Source of the DNA: an uncultured Eggerthellaceae bacterium
Lineage (GTDB): Bacteria; Actinomycetota; Coriobacteriia; Coriobacteriales; Eggerthellaceae
Reading direction: 5' to 3'
NCBI GenBank assembly: GCA_947565185.1
Contig: CANODU010000010.1
Location: 1 to 35,008, forward strand
DNA: 35,008 nucleotides
Of this stretch, positions 6,752 through 15,300 are shown piece after piece (the stretch's first letter is position 1; every line of letters begins with the position of its first letter). Under the pieces are notes generated by a model. That model searched no databases and was not told the DNA's origin. It saw only the letters and a program-made list of their open reading frames with translations. The translations under genes and the position numbers were made by a program.

Positions 6752-7171
6752 TTAGATGACCTTGCCCTTGCAGTGGTCGATCACATGCTGCAGGATCTGG
6801 GATTCGCGCCCGTGGAACTCGCGCTTGCGGGAGACCAGCTTGCCGTCCACCGGCTCTTCATAGGCGATGGTGGCGCACTCGAAGCGCGTGACCTTGGTCT
6901 CGCCGTCAACGGAGAAGCATTCTTCCACCATCTTCGCCGGGTAGAGCGCCTTCACCAGCTTCGGATTGAAGATGGTCTTGAATTCATCCTGATCATCCAG
7001 GTAGATGGCGATGCACTTCGTCTCGCCGATCTGATTCGCGGCAAGGGCGGCCACGTCCTCCATGGACTGAGCCGTATCGATCAAGTCCTGCACGATGGGC
7101 ATGTCATCGATGGTGGCCTTCTGGCATGGCTGGGACAGGATCTCTTCGTCTTTGACGATCTCTTTGACCAT
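6752..7171 (-). CDS. Peptide deformylase-like protein lacking the catalytic glutamate
   Basis: A 139-residue protein of the peptide deformylase family, whose active members remove the formyl group from nascent proteins. Motif I is ALAANQIG (residues 42-49, usual GLAAxQxG), motif II EECFS (83-87, usual EGCLS, metal-binding Cys kept), and motif III QHVIDH (128-133, usual QHEIDH). Both metal-ligand histidines and the cysteine are present but the general-base glutamate of HExDH is valine, so deformylase activity is unlikely. It is also shorter than usual (150-190 residues), ending right after motif III. The start ATG at 7171 follows GGAGAGG by about 10 nt. It sits behind the ECF transporter genes with its own likely promoter at 7212-7240. 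Confidence 0.82.
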   Translation of the reverse strand: MVKEIVKDEEILSQPCQKATIDDMPIVQDLIDTAQSMEDVAALAANQIGETKCIAIYLDDQDEFKTIFNPKLVKALYPAKMVEECFSVDGETKVTRFECATIAYEEPVDGKLVSRKREFHGRESQILQHVIDHCKGKVI

Positions 7172-7211
7172 GAATGGGCTGCCTCTCCTTGGTGCGATTG
7201 AAGTTCTCGAC

Positions 7212-7240
7212 ACTATATCAGCCACATCACCGAGCGTCCA
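7212..7240 (-). promoter_or_regulatory. Internal promoter for deformylase-like gene and CDF
   Basis: On the minus strand TGGACG (7235-7240), a 17-nt spacer and TATAGT (7212-7217) with a TGA extension before it form a plausible extended -10 promoter. It overlaps the end of the EcfS gene and would transcribe the deformylase-like and CDF genes independently of the riboswitch. Confidence 0.5.
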
Positions 7241-7958
7241 TCCGCCATGCAAACTTCTTGCGAAGGCGGCTCAGGCGCTCCAGGATGGGATCGCCCACGA
7301 GCGCCAACGTGAGACCCGTGGCTACTGCCTGCATCGCATTCACCGGCACACCTGCCAGATAGACCGCCACCACTCCTTCGGGCGTGATGCTCGACAGCAT
7401 CAGGAAGACGGAGCTGGTATCCAAGATGGGCCCGGCCACCAAGAGCACGAACGCACCACCTCCCACAGCCACGGCAACGCGCGCTTTCCACGACCATTCG
7501 TCACAGGGGATGATGCCGCCTTTCGCCAGCGCGCCGAAGACGAGGCCGCACATCCCGAAGGAGAGCATCTGCCACGGCGTCCATGGCCCGAGACCGAAGA
7601 TGAAGCTGCTCGCCAATGCGGCAAACGCGCCAACGACGAAGCCAGCCGAAGGCCCAAGCGCCACACCTGCCACCATCACGATGGCTGCCATGGGCTTGAA
7701 GTGCGGCAACCAGATGAATGCCGTGCGTGCAGCCACAGCTAACGCCACCATGACCGCTACCGTGATCAGCTCGCGCGCCTGCGGGCGGCGCTGTTCGAAG
7801 GAAGCGAAGAAGGGCACCATGGCATAGATGACCAAGAGCACGCTCACCACGATGTAGCTCTTGCCGCGCAGAGCAGCACCAGCTGCCACCGTGAGCACCG
7901 CAGCCACGATCGTGCACGCCCAGATGAGCGCCGTCTTCGACCGCTCTATCCGCGACAT
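7227..7958 (-). CDS. ECF transporter substrate-binding (S) component
   Basis: A 243-residue membrane protein with about six hydrophobic helices and the segment FGLGPWTPWQMLSFG, characteristic of one group of energy-coupling-factor S components (the subunit that binds the vitamin or metal). It begins inside the last codons of the ATPase gene (13-nt overlap), so it is translationally coupled to EcfA and EcfT. The upstream cobalamin riboswitch makes cobalamin, a corrinoid precursor or cobalt the most likely substrate. It does not look like CbiM, which argues for corrinoid rather than cobalt. Substrate is inference. Confidence 0.82.
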   Translation of the reverse strand: MSRIERSKTALIWACTIVAAVLTVAAGAALRGKSYIVVSVLLVIYAMVPFFASFEQRRPQARELITVAVMVALAVAARTAFIWLPHFKPMAAIVMVAGVALGPSAGFVVGAFAALASSFIFGLGPWTPWQMLSFGMCGLVFGALAKGGIIPCDEWSWKARVAVAVGGGAFVLLVAGPILDTSSVFLMLSSITPEGVVAVYLAGVPVNAMQAVATGLTLALVGDPILERLSRLRKKFAWRMDAR

Positions 7959-9679
7959 AGCTCTATCACGTCCTCATCGGTCACCGCATTGGCGAACACA
8001 TGGCGGCTCATGCGGTTGGCAGCCGTGGTGTAGAACGAGTTCATGGCGAAGAACGCCCGCGGCGTGTTCGTGGTGACCACCGAGCCGTCGAAGAACAGCG
8101 AGACAGAGTCCGCATAGCGTGCGCAGAACTCCACATCATGGGACACCATGATGACGGCAACGCCGCTCCGGACAAGCCCTTGCAACACCTCTGCCAGCGT
8201 TCGCTTGAAGAACGCATCGATCCCCTTCGTCGGCTCGTCCAAGAGCAGCACCTGCGGCTCGCACAAGAGCACCTTCGCGAGCGCCGCCCGCTGCTGCTCT
8301 CCCCCTGACAGGTCCAACGGATGCTGATCTAACTGCGCTTCCACACGGCAGAGCCTCGCCACCTGCGCGATGCGCACATCACGCTCCGAACGTGACACAT
8401 CGGGCAGCATCTCTTCCAAATCCAGGCGTACGGTCTTCTTGACGAACAGGTTCTGCGGATCCTGCGGGAGCATGGCCAGCCCCCCGTGAAAGAGCGTGCC
8501 GCTCTTCCACTCTGCAAGGCGCCGCCCCAACACGCGCACCGTGCCACGATAGGGCTTGCAGATCCCACAGAGGCACTTCAAGAGCGTGGATTTCCCCGTG
8601 CCGTTCCCCCCGAGCAGGGCGAAGAGCTCCCCTTGCGGCACCTCTAGGTCCACGCCGCGCAACACGTCCGGAGCGGCGCGCTCGTAGCGGAACCACACGT
8701 CCTTCAGCTGCACGGCCGGCTTCTGACCCGCACCCTCCTGCGCCCTGTCCAGCACGGGCTCGTCCGGCAAAGACCGCACCGGTAGCTCATGCGCATCCAC
8801 GTAGCTCAAAAGCCACGTGCGCCCTTCGCGCACCGTAAGCGGTATCGGCTCCTGGACATCCTGCGTCGGCACAGCCCGCTCCTCCCAAGCGCTCTTTTGC
8901 GAAGACCGCGTGGGCGCCACCCCATAGAACACGCGCACGGGTGCCGGCAGCGCGAACGTCATGGCGCTCTGGCGCTCATGCAGCGCCTGTGCAACCTTCT
9001 GCGGCGCACCGTGCAGGATGGCGCGCCCCTGATCCATCACCACCACCATATCAGCCGTGGAGAACACGTCCTCCAGCCGATGTTCGGTGATGATCACCGT
9101 CGTACCCAGCTCCACGTTGATCTTGCGCACCGTGTTCAAGAAATCCGCCGCCGCGATGGGATCCAGCTGGCTCGTGGGCTCATCCAGCACCAACACGCTA
9201 GGCTGCATGGCCATGATCGAAGCCAGGTTCAGCAGTTGCTTCTGACCGCCGGACAGCTCCCCCACATCCTTGTGGAACCAATCCTGGATGCCGAAATAGC
9301 TTGCCATCTCCGCCACGCGCAACCGCATGACGCGTGGATCCGTGCCCAAGCTCTCCAACCCGAATGCCAGCTCGTGCCACACCTTATCCGTGACCAGCTG
9401 CGCATCGGGATCTTGCATGACGAACCCGATGAACTGCGCCTGATCCGCCAGCGGCACTTCCTGAAGAGGGCGCCCTTCGAAGAGCACCGTGCCCGTGGTC
9501 TGCCCACAGGGCGCAAGCACCGTCTTCAGATGCCGCAACAGCGTCGTCTTCCCGCAGCCGGACAGCCCGCACACGCATACGTAGCTTCCGCGCTCTATCT
9601 GCAAGGTGACGCCATCCAGCGCTCGCTGGTCGCGCTCCGGATAGGCGAACGTCAGATCTTGGATATCGAACTGCGCCAT
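7946..9679 (-). CDS. ECF transporter ATPase, two ATPase domains fused (EcfA-EcfA')
   Basis: A 577-residue cytosolic protein with two complete ABC ATPase modules, which power ECF vitamin import. Module 1: Walker A GLSGCGKTT (38-46), signature LSGGQ, Walker B LVLDEPTS. Module 2 from about residue 265: Walker A LGGNGTGKST, signature LSGGEQQR, Walker B LLLDEPTKG. Most ECF systems encode the two ATPases as separate genes; fusions occur in some Actinobacteria. The start ATG at 9679 follows GAGG by 5 nt; an open frame runs further upstream to 9979 but through the EcfT gene. The first 28 nt overlap the end of EcfT. Confidence 0.93.
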   Translation of the reverse strand: MAQFDIQDLTFAYPERDQRALDGVTLQIERGSYVCVCGLSGCGKTTLLRHLKTVLAPCGQTTGTVLFEGRPLQEVPLADQAQFIGFVMQDPDAQLVTDKVWHELAFGLESLGTDPRVMRLRVAEMASYFGIQDWFHKDVGELSGGQKQLLNLASIMAMQPSVLVLDEPTSQLDPIAAADFLNTVRKINVELGTTVIITEHRLEDVFSTADMVVVMDQGRAILHGAPQKVAQALHERQSAMTFALPAPVRVFYGVAPTRSSQKSAWEERAVPTQDVQEPIPLTVREGRTWLLSYVDAHELPVRSLPDEPVLDRAQEGAGQKPAVQLKDVWFRYERAAPDVLRGVDLEVPQGELFALLGGNGTGKSTLLKCLCGICKPYRGTVRVLGRRLAEWKSGTLFHGGLAMLPQDPQNLFVKKTVRLDLEEMLPDVSRSERDVRIAQVARLCRVEAQLDQHPLDLSGGEQQRAALAKVLLCEPQVLLLDEPTKGIDAFFKRTLAEVLQGLVRSGVAVIMVSHDVEFCARYADSVSLFFDGSVVTTNTPRAFFAMNSFYTTAANRMSRHVFANAVTDEDVIELCRG

Positions 9680-10548
9680 GAGATCCTCTTTCCTGCATCC
9701 ACCACGAACGGCGTGAACATGAAGGCAGCGTAGGCCAGAAACGAGAGCATGGAGAACCCGGTCACAGGCGGGAACGCGATACGCGGAAGGAAGTCCACGC
9801 TGGACGCACCGGAGAAGACGCCTGCGAAGGCCAATCCGACACAGACGATCAGGACCGCCAGCATCACGACGTCTCTTGCTCCGAACCGATAGCGCGCATG
9901 CTGCGTTCGCGTCTTTCGCGTTCCATAGCCGCGACTGCGCATGGAATCCGCTGTCACCACACCCGCTTCCAACGCCCACGTGGTGAGCGCACCTAAGATG
10001 GCGGACCCATGGCGCACCCGGCCACCGAAGCCGCTTTCGGCTGCGCCCTTGCCGATGCCGTCGCGCGCGCTGGCGATCTGCTTCGCCTTGCGCAGGTAAT
10101 CGGGCACCAGCCGCAGCACCATGGTCAGCACCAGCGTGATGGCGGGCATCGCATGCCCGAATAGATATGTGAATCTGTCCGCGGTCATCACGCGGTCATA
10201 GCTACCGAACAGGAGCATGACCGCCACGAACATCCCCGCCGTTTGCGTGCCATAGAGCACGGATTCCAGCGTATACGGACGCCCGAAGTACGTGAACAGC
10301 ACGGTGCGTCCTTGCGGGTTGAACAGGCCGTTGGCCAACAAGAGCACGATGAACGCAAGCGCCATGCCCAGTATCAGCTTCCAGCCAGCGCGCCCGCGCA
10401 CCGTGAGCAAGAACGCAGCAGCGCCCGCGCACGCGCAGCCTGTCCAGAAGGGGTTCGTTGCCATCACCGTCAAGACGATGGCACACGCGAACCATGTGAA
10501 GGTGATGACAGGATGGAAGGTTTCGAAGGAACCAGGCAATGCGACCAA
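9652..10548 (-). CDS. ECF transporter transmembrane (T) component EcfT
   Basis: A 298-residue integral membrane protein with the EcfT scaffold fold that links the ATPases to the S component. The coupling-helix motif ADSMRSRGYGTRKTRT (about residues 208-223) contains the Arg-Gly signature that docks into the ATPase groove, and RLVPDYLRKAKQIASAR marks the first coupling helix. The start is a TTG at 10548 preceded by GGAGAGAAG; no ATG occurs in the first 28 residues. It directly follows a cobalamin riboswitch, so expression should fall when adenosylcobalamin or a related corrinoid is plentiful. Confidence 0.88.
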   Translation of the reverse strand: MVALPGSFETFHPVITFTWFACAIVLTVMATNPFWTGCACAGAAAFLLTVRGRAGWKLILGMALAFIVLLLANGLFNPQGRTVLFTYFGRPYTLESVLYGTQTAGMFVAVMLLFGSYDRVMTADRFTYLFGHAMPAITLVLTMVLRLVPDYLRKAKQIASARDGIGKGAAESGFGGRVRHGSAILGALTTWALEAGVVTADSMRSRGYGTRKTRTQHARYRFGARDVVMLAVLIVCVGLAFAGVFSGASSVDFLPRIAFPPVTGFSMLSFLAYAAFMFTPFVVDAGKRISWRSSISKI

Positions 10549-10569
10549 AGCGCGCTCTTCTCTCCCAGG

Positions 10570-10735
10570 GATCGGTCGCTCGGCTCGGTGATCCGACTTC
10601 GCCTGGAAAAGCGGCTGCGCCGTCCTTTCCCCAAGCTCTTACGGTTGCTGGTACAGCGCGGGATTCTCACCCGCATTCCCCGAGTTCACCATGCATCGTG
10701 CACGGCCCGAAAGATCCAGTGGCCTCAGTGTATCC
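10570..10735 (-). ncRNA. Cobalamin riboswitch
   Basis: On the minus strand the leader of the ECF operon shows the conserved core of the cobalamin aptamer: GGGGAATGCGGGTGAGAATC (complement of 10661-10684), then CCCGCGCTGTACCAGCAACC and GTAAGAGC (B12-box region, about 10635-10665), and a 3' closing part resembling the GTCaGGA-ACC element (GTCGGATCACC, around 10589-10600). The ECF start codon lies just downstream, so sequestration of the ribosome site is the likely mode. Boundaries are approximate. Confidence 0.85.
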
Positions 10736-10916
10736 CATTGGCTAAGGATGCGCAGGGACGAAGATCCGGCACTTCAACGGCAGAGCAACAAAAGGGAATC
10801 ACGTGGCAACGATGCGGTCTCTCAAGCTTGCATCCTCGTACCCGCGCGTACCATGCGAAACGACTGAGACACTGCCTCCACGCTCTGCGCGCGCACGACC
10901 TTCAAGGAGGATCATC

Positions 10917-11225
10917 ATGCAAGAAGTATTGAATGAGACCGATTTCGACGCCAAAGTGACAGAAGCAAGCGGCCGCGTGCTGGTGGAGTTCTTCGCCACA
11001 TGGTGCCCTCATTGCCAGCGCATGCAGCCCATCTTGGACGATGTGGCCGCGCGCGTTGCAGGCACCTGCGCGGTATACCAAGTGGACGTGGACAAGTCGC
11101 CTGACCTGGCAACCCAATATGCGCCGAATGGATTCCCCACCTATGCGCTGTTCGTGGATGGCACGCTGACCAAGACCCTCACCGGCGAACAGTCCGAAGC
11201 CACGCTGTTGGAGCTTGCCGCCTGA
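10917..11225 (+). CDS. Thioredoxin-like protein with CPHC active site
   Basis: A 102-residue thioredoxin-fold protein of normal thioredoxin length. The active site is W29-C30-P31-H32-C33 instead of the usual WCGPC; the cis-proline loop GFPTY (residues 72-76) is intact. CPHC is the DsbA-type dipeptide and usually raises the redox potential, so this protein may be less reducing than ordinary thioredoxin. There is no signal peptide, so it acts in the cytosol. The start ATG at 10917 follows a perfect AAGGAGG (10904-10910). It is a single gene with its own terminator. Confidence 0.92.
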   Translation: MQEVLNETDFDAKVTEASGRVLVEFFATWCPHCQRMQPILDDVAARVAGTCAVYQVDVDKSPDLATQYAPNGFPTYALFVDGTLTKTLTGEQSEATLLELAA

Positions 11226-11232
11226 GGATGCT

Positions 11233-11265
11233 ATGGCCCTGTGCAAAGCACAGGGCCATCGTTTT
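11233..11265 (+). terminator. Rho-independent terminator of the thioredoxin gene
   Basis: A perfect 12-bp stem ATGGCCCTGTGC / GCACAGGGCCAT with an AAA loop (11233-11259) is followed by CGTTTTC, eight nt after the thioredoxin stop. Confidence 0.85.
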
Positions 11266-11270
11266 CAAAT

Positions 11271-11290
11271 GTGCTGCCTGTTGGCAGCAC
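11271..11290. terminator. Second small hairpin, possible terminator
   Basis: GTGCTGCC-TGTT-GGCAGCAC forms a perfect 8-bp stem. On the minus strand it is followed by ATTTGAAAAC, so it may help end transcripts coming from the B3/4-domain gene. Confidence 0.4.
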
Positions 11291-11329
11291 CCACGAAAGT
11301 AGAGATCCTGGTTGATGTGGGTGCCGGCA

Positions 11330-11418
11330 ACGGGCGTATCAGGGGGACGGAGGAGTGAGACGCGCGTCGCGCGTCTCACTCCTCCGTCCCCCTGATACGC
11401 CCGTCCCCCTGATACGCC
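11330..11418. repeat. Long perfect palindrome (REP-like family 'GTATCAGGGGGACGG')
   Basis: Positions 11330-11366 and 11368-11404 are perfect reverse complements around a single centre base at 11367: a 75-bp palindrome. Each arm contains GTATCAGGGGGACGGAGGAG. A further half-copy (CGTCCCCCTGATACGCC, about 11402-11418) follows. The same core is found at 25869-25975, so this is a genomic repeat family. It lies between convergent genes and could also stop transcription from both sides. Confidence 0.85.
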
Positions 11419-11425
11419 GATGCTG

Positions 11426-12151
11426 CTATTCGTCGATCACCATGGTGGGGTTGTCCTTCGTGATGATCTCCTTGGCGAAGATACGCGCCCCCAGATGCTG
11501 CGTCATGAGATCCGCCAGCGCATCCAGCGCAGCCTGCAGGTCATCGGCGCGCGCCGGATCCACGGACTCTATGATCAGGAATGCCTTCTTGGAATCATCG
11601 GTGAGCGCCGTGCGCTGGCCGTCGCGCCAATTCCAGCAGCGACAGATGGCGCCCGCATCATCCATGTAGCAGAGCTCGCCTTCCAGCGTGGGCGCGTCCT
11701 CCTCATCCCCCAACGCCCGGAAGGCATCGCCCCCTTCCGTGATGCGCAAGCGGATATCACCCTCCATGGCATCGATATCCTCACCACCCACAGGCAGCGC
11801 ATACTTCAGCGACACGCCGTTGTACGCATCCACCGAAGGCGTGATGGACCCCACGGGGTTCCCCTTCAGCACGCGCTTCAGCAGGTTCTCCACGCTAGAG
11901 CGCGCACCCTTCTTCGTCTTGAACTGCTGGTACGCTTCGCGCCAGACCTTCACCACTTGGTTCTCTGATATCACGTTCGACGTCAGATGCTGATCTGCCG
12001 CCGCATTCGCCTCAGTCAGATACCGGCGAATGGCCTTGGCGTCCTCTTCGGGCACTTCGCTCGTTGGCATCATGCCATGCACGACGACGATGCCGATCTG
12101 CGCCTCCGGGAACAGCTCCCAGAATGAATCCTCCGTGACGAATCGCTTCAT
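11426..12151 (-). CDS. B3/4 domain-containing protein (tRNA-synthetase-like)
   Basis: A 241-residue cytosolic protein of the COG3382 type, containing the B3/4 fold known from the beta subunit of phenylalanyl-tRNA synthetase as a stand-alone domain. Family traits are the N-terminal FPEAQIGIVVVHGM, the central VWREAYQQFKTKKGARSSVENLLKR split between residues 75-100, and SLKYALPVGGEDID followed by CYMDDAGAICRCWNWRDGQRTALT. Such free domains are thought to act on mischarged tRNA or amino-acid related substrates, but the role is unproven. The start ATG at 12151 follows AGGAGGGG by 3-4 nt. Its leader contains an unexplained hairpin (12186-12215). Confidence 0.85.
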   Translation of the reverse strand: MKRFVTEDSFWELFPEAQIGIVVVHGMMPTSEVPEEDAKAIRRYLTEANAAADQHLTSNVISENQVVKVWREAYQQFKTKKGARSSVENLLKRVLKGNPVGSITPSVDAYNGVSLKYALPVGGEDIDAMEGDIRLRITEGGDAFRALGDEEDAPTLEGELCYMDDAGAICRCWNWRDGQRTALTDDSKKAFLIIESVDPARADDLQAALDALADLMTQHLGARIFAKEIITKDNPTMVIDE

Positions 12152-12185
12152 GATCCCCTCCTGAATGCACGAACACCCCGCTGGA

Positions 12186-12215
12186 GCCGTGTCTGCTCAG
12201 GCCTAACGACACGGC
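12186..12215 (-). other. Hairpin in leader of the B3/4-domain gene
   Basis: A perfect 8-bp stem GCCGTGTC / GACACGGC with a 14-nt loop containing AGGCCT lies 35 nt ahead of the start codon, in a 181-nt divergent intergenic region. It has no T tract. I could not match it to T-box, TPP, glycine or SAM leaders. It may be an attenuator or an mRNA stabiliser. Confidence 0.4.
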
Positions 12216-12278
12216 GGCGGAGTGCTCTGGCTGCTTACCCGGCGGCAAGCGGTATGTTGGCGTGCATGATACACCAAG

Positions 12279-12307
12279 TTGACAGCGCTGCGGTACCACA
12301 AGATACG
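12279..12307 (+). promoter_or_regulatory. Putative promoter of lhr
   Basis: A perfect -35 TTGACA (12279-12284) is followed after 17 nt by GATACG (12302-12307), a weak -10. Transcription would start near 12314, about 19 nt ahead of the lhr ATG, leaving little room for a ribosome site; none is visible. Confidence 0.4.
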
Positions 12308-12332
12308 CGAACATCTGTGCTACCATCACCCC

Positions 12333-15300
12333 ATGGAAAAGCGCGCTTCCCATACCGGCTCCCTCGCCGCGTTCACCCCGGCCGTCGCCCAATGGTTCAC
12401 CAGTGCGTTCGACGCACCCACATCCATCCAAGAGCGCGCATGGTCCTCCATCCGCCAAGGGCAGAACACCCTGGTCATCGCGCCCACCGGCTCCGGCAAG
12501 ACCTTCGCTGCATTCCTATCCGCCATAGATGCCTTGGCCACCGAAGACCCCGCAGCGCGCCAAAGGCGCAAGGGCGTTCGCATACTGTATATATCTCCCT
12601 TGAAGGCGCTCGGCGCTGACATAGAGCGCAACCTGCAAGAGCCGCTTGCCTCCATCGTGGCGCAACAGGCTGCTGAGACCGATGAGCCCGTGCGCCATAT
12701 CACCACCGGCATGCGCACGGGTGACACCACACAGTCCGAACGCGGCCGCTTGGCGCGCAATCCACCAGATATCCTGATCACCACGCCTGAATCGCTCTAT
12801 CTCATGCTCACGTCGAAGGTGCGCGATACGTTGGCCACCGTTCAGACCGTCATCGTGGACGAGCTGCACGCGCTGGCGGGAACGAAGCGCGGCACGCATC
12901 TGTCGCTCTCACTGGAGCGCTTGGACGCGCTCTTGCCTGAGCCGGCCCAGCGCATCGGCCTCTCGGCAACCATCCAGCCCGTGGACGTGGCGGCACGCTT
13001 CTTAGGCGGAACGCACGCCGTCCATGTGGTGCAAGATGACGCACCTCCCACCTTCAGCCTCCAGGTGGATGTACCCGTAGAGGACATGACGCACATCCAA
13101 CCGCTCGCCCGAAGCTCTGATGTGCGCTCAGGATCATCCTCCATCTGGCCTGCCATAGAGGCATCGGTGCTGGAGCACGTGCTGGCGCACACGTCCACCA
13201 TCGTGTTCGTCAATTCGCGGGGCATCTGCGAACGGCTCACGGCACACCTGAACGAAGCCTATGATCGCCAGTGCGGCCGCACGCCAGCAAGCGCGCTTGC
13301 CGCAAACGCCAGCGGATCCATGCGCTCTGAGATCGGTTCCACCACCCTCTTGACAGGTGCCTCCGCCCAGCCACTAGCCAAAGCGCATCATGGCTCCGTT
13401 GCGAAGGATATCCGCCAGCAGATAGAGCATGATCTGAAGACGGGCAAGCTTCGCTGCGTCGTGGCCACCTCAAGTCTGGAGCTGGGTATAGACATGGGCC
13501 AGGTTGATCTGGTCATCCAGGTTGCAGCACCGCTCTCGGTATCTTCAGGACTGCAGCGCATCGGACGTGCGAATCACCAGGTTGCCGGCACGTCGAACGG
13601 CATCATCTACCCGCGCACGCGCTTCGAGGTGCTGGATACGGCCTGCGTCGTAGAGGGCATGATGACGGGCTCCATCGAAGAGACCGCGCTCGTTGAGAAT
13701 GCGCTCGATGTCCTGGCACAGCAAACGGCTGCTGAGGTCTCCATGCATCCCCAAGGCCTTGCACCGGATGCCTGGCTGGCAACGGTGCGCAAGTCGGCTT
13801 GCTACCAACAGCTGCCTGAGAGCGCCTTTCGGTCCGTCGTGGACATGCTGGCAGGCGCCTTCGCCTCTCCCGACGGCGCAGATTTCGCTCCGCGCCTCGA
13901 CCTTGACCGCCAAGAAGACCTCATGAAGCCCATCCCCCGCACGCAGAAGCTGGCCGTGAGCGCTGCAGGTACCATCCCTGACCGGGGACTCTACCCCGTC
14001 ATGCTGCACACGGGCACGCAGAAGAAGGGGCGAACGCGCGTGGGCGAGCTGGACGAAGAGATGGTGCACGAATCTCGCATCGGGGACGTCATCATCTTAG
14101 GCACCAGCACCTGGCGCATCACAGAGATCACGAATGACCGCGTACTGGTCGCACCGGCACCGGGGCGCACCGCCCGCCTACCGTTCTGGCATGGCGAAGG
14201 AACCGGACGGTCGCTGGATGCCGGCATCCGACGCGGAAAGCTACAAGCGTATCTTGAGCAGCAGACGAACACAACGGGCACGCTCAGCGAAAGCGCCTAC
14301 GAGCACCTTGCCGCCTTCGGCTTCACCGCCAACGCCATCAGCAATCTGGGCCAGCTGATCGCATCGCAGCGGACCAGCACGCACGCCATCCCCACCCATG
14401 AGCGCATCATCCTCGAAACGTGCCCCGATGAGACCGGTGCGTGGTATCTGATCGTGCATTCTCCGTTCGGCAAGCGCGTGAACGAGCCGTGGGCCTTGGC
14501 CTTGAGCCAGCGCATCAAGGACATCTTCCGCTTCGATCCTCAATGCGCCGCGTCGGACACGGGCATCGTGATGCGCCTGGCCGTAGAAGAGGACAACGCC
14601 ATCACGCCTGACCTCGTGGTCTTCGCCCCTGATGAGATGATGGATGCGGTCACAGCAGCCATCCCGCAGACTTCGCTCTTCGCGGCTCGCTTTCGCGAAT
14701 GCTCTGCCCGTGCCCTGCTCATGCGCCCTGCGCTCCATGGTCAACGCACCCCGCTCTGGCAGCAGCGGCTGCGCGGCGGTCAGCTGCTGGAAGCCGCACG
14801 CGAACATCCGCGCTTTCCCATCTACGGAGAAGCCATGCGCGAATGCCTGCATGACGTGTTCGACCTTGATGGCGCGTGCTGGCTGATGAGCCAAATAGAG
14901 GCGGAGCGCATCGCCATCCAAACGGTGCGCACGGATGCGCCCTCCGCGTTCGCTTCACCGCTGTTGTTCGGATACGTGGCTGACCACCTCTACGATGGCG
15001 ACATGCCTCACGCTGAGCGTACCCGTGCGCTGCTCTCCGTTGACCCGCAGCTCCTCTCAGAGCTCTTGGGCACGCCGGATCAGCTGGCGCTCATCGAACC
15101 TGCCGCAACAGCAGCGGTGCAACTGGCACTGCAACGACTGACCCCTGACCGCAAGCTGGCAGGCGCTGAGGGCACCGTAGAGCTGCTGCGGCAGATGGGA
15201 CCAGTGACAGAGGGACAGGTCGAACAGCGCCTCGTAGATGGCGCAGAGGCACGCGCACTCCTCCGCAGCCTTGAGGAGCAGCACCGAGCCTGCCCCGTAA

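Noticed and set aside
11330-11418. Palindrome as an ordinary Rho-independent terminator
   Set aside because: It lacks a T tract, is far longer than needed, and occurs as a repeat family; separate normal terminators are already present beside it.
12152-12332. T-box or TPP riboswitch upstream of the B3/4 gene
   Set aside because: The conserved T-box antiterminator sequence and the TPP core (CTGAGA) are both absent; only a simple hairpin is seen.
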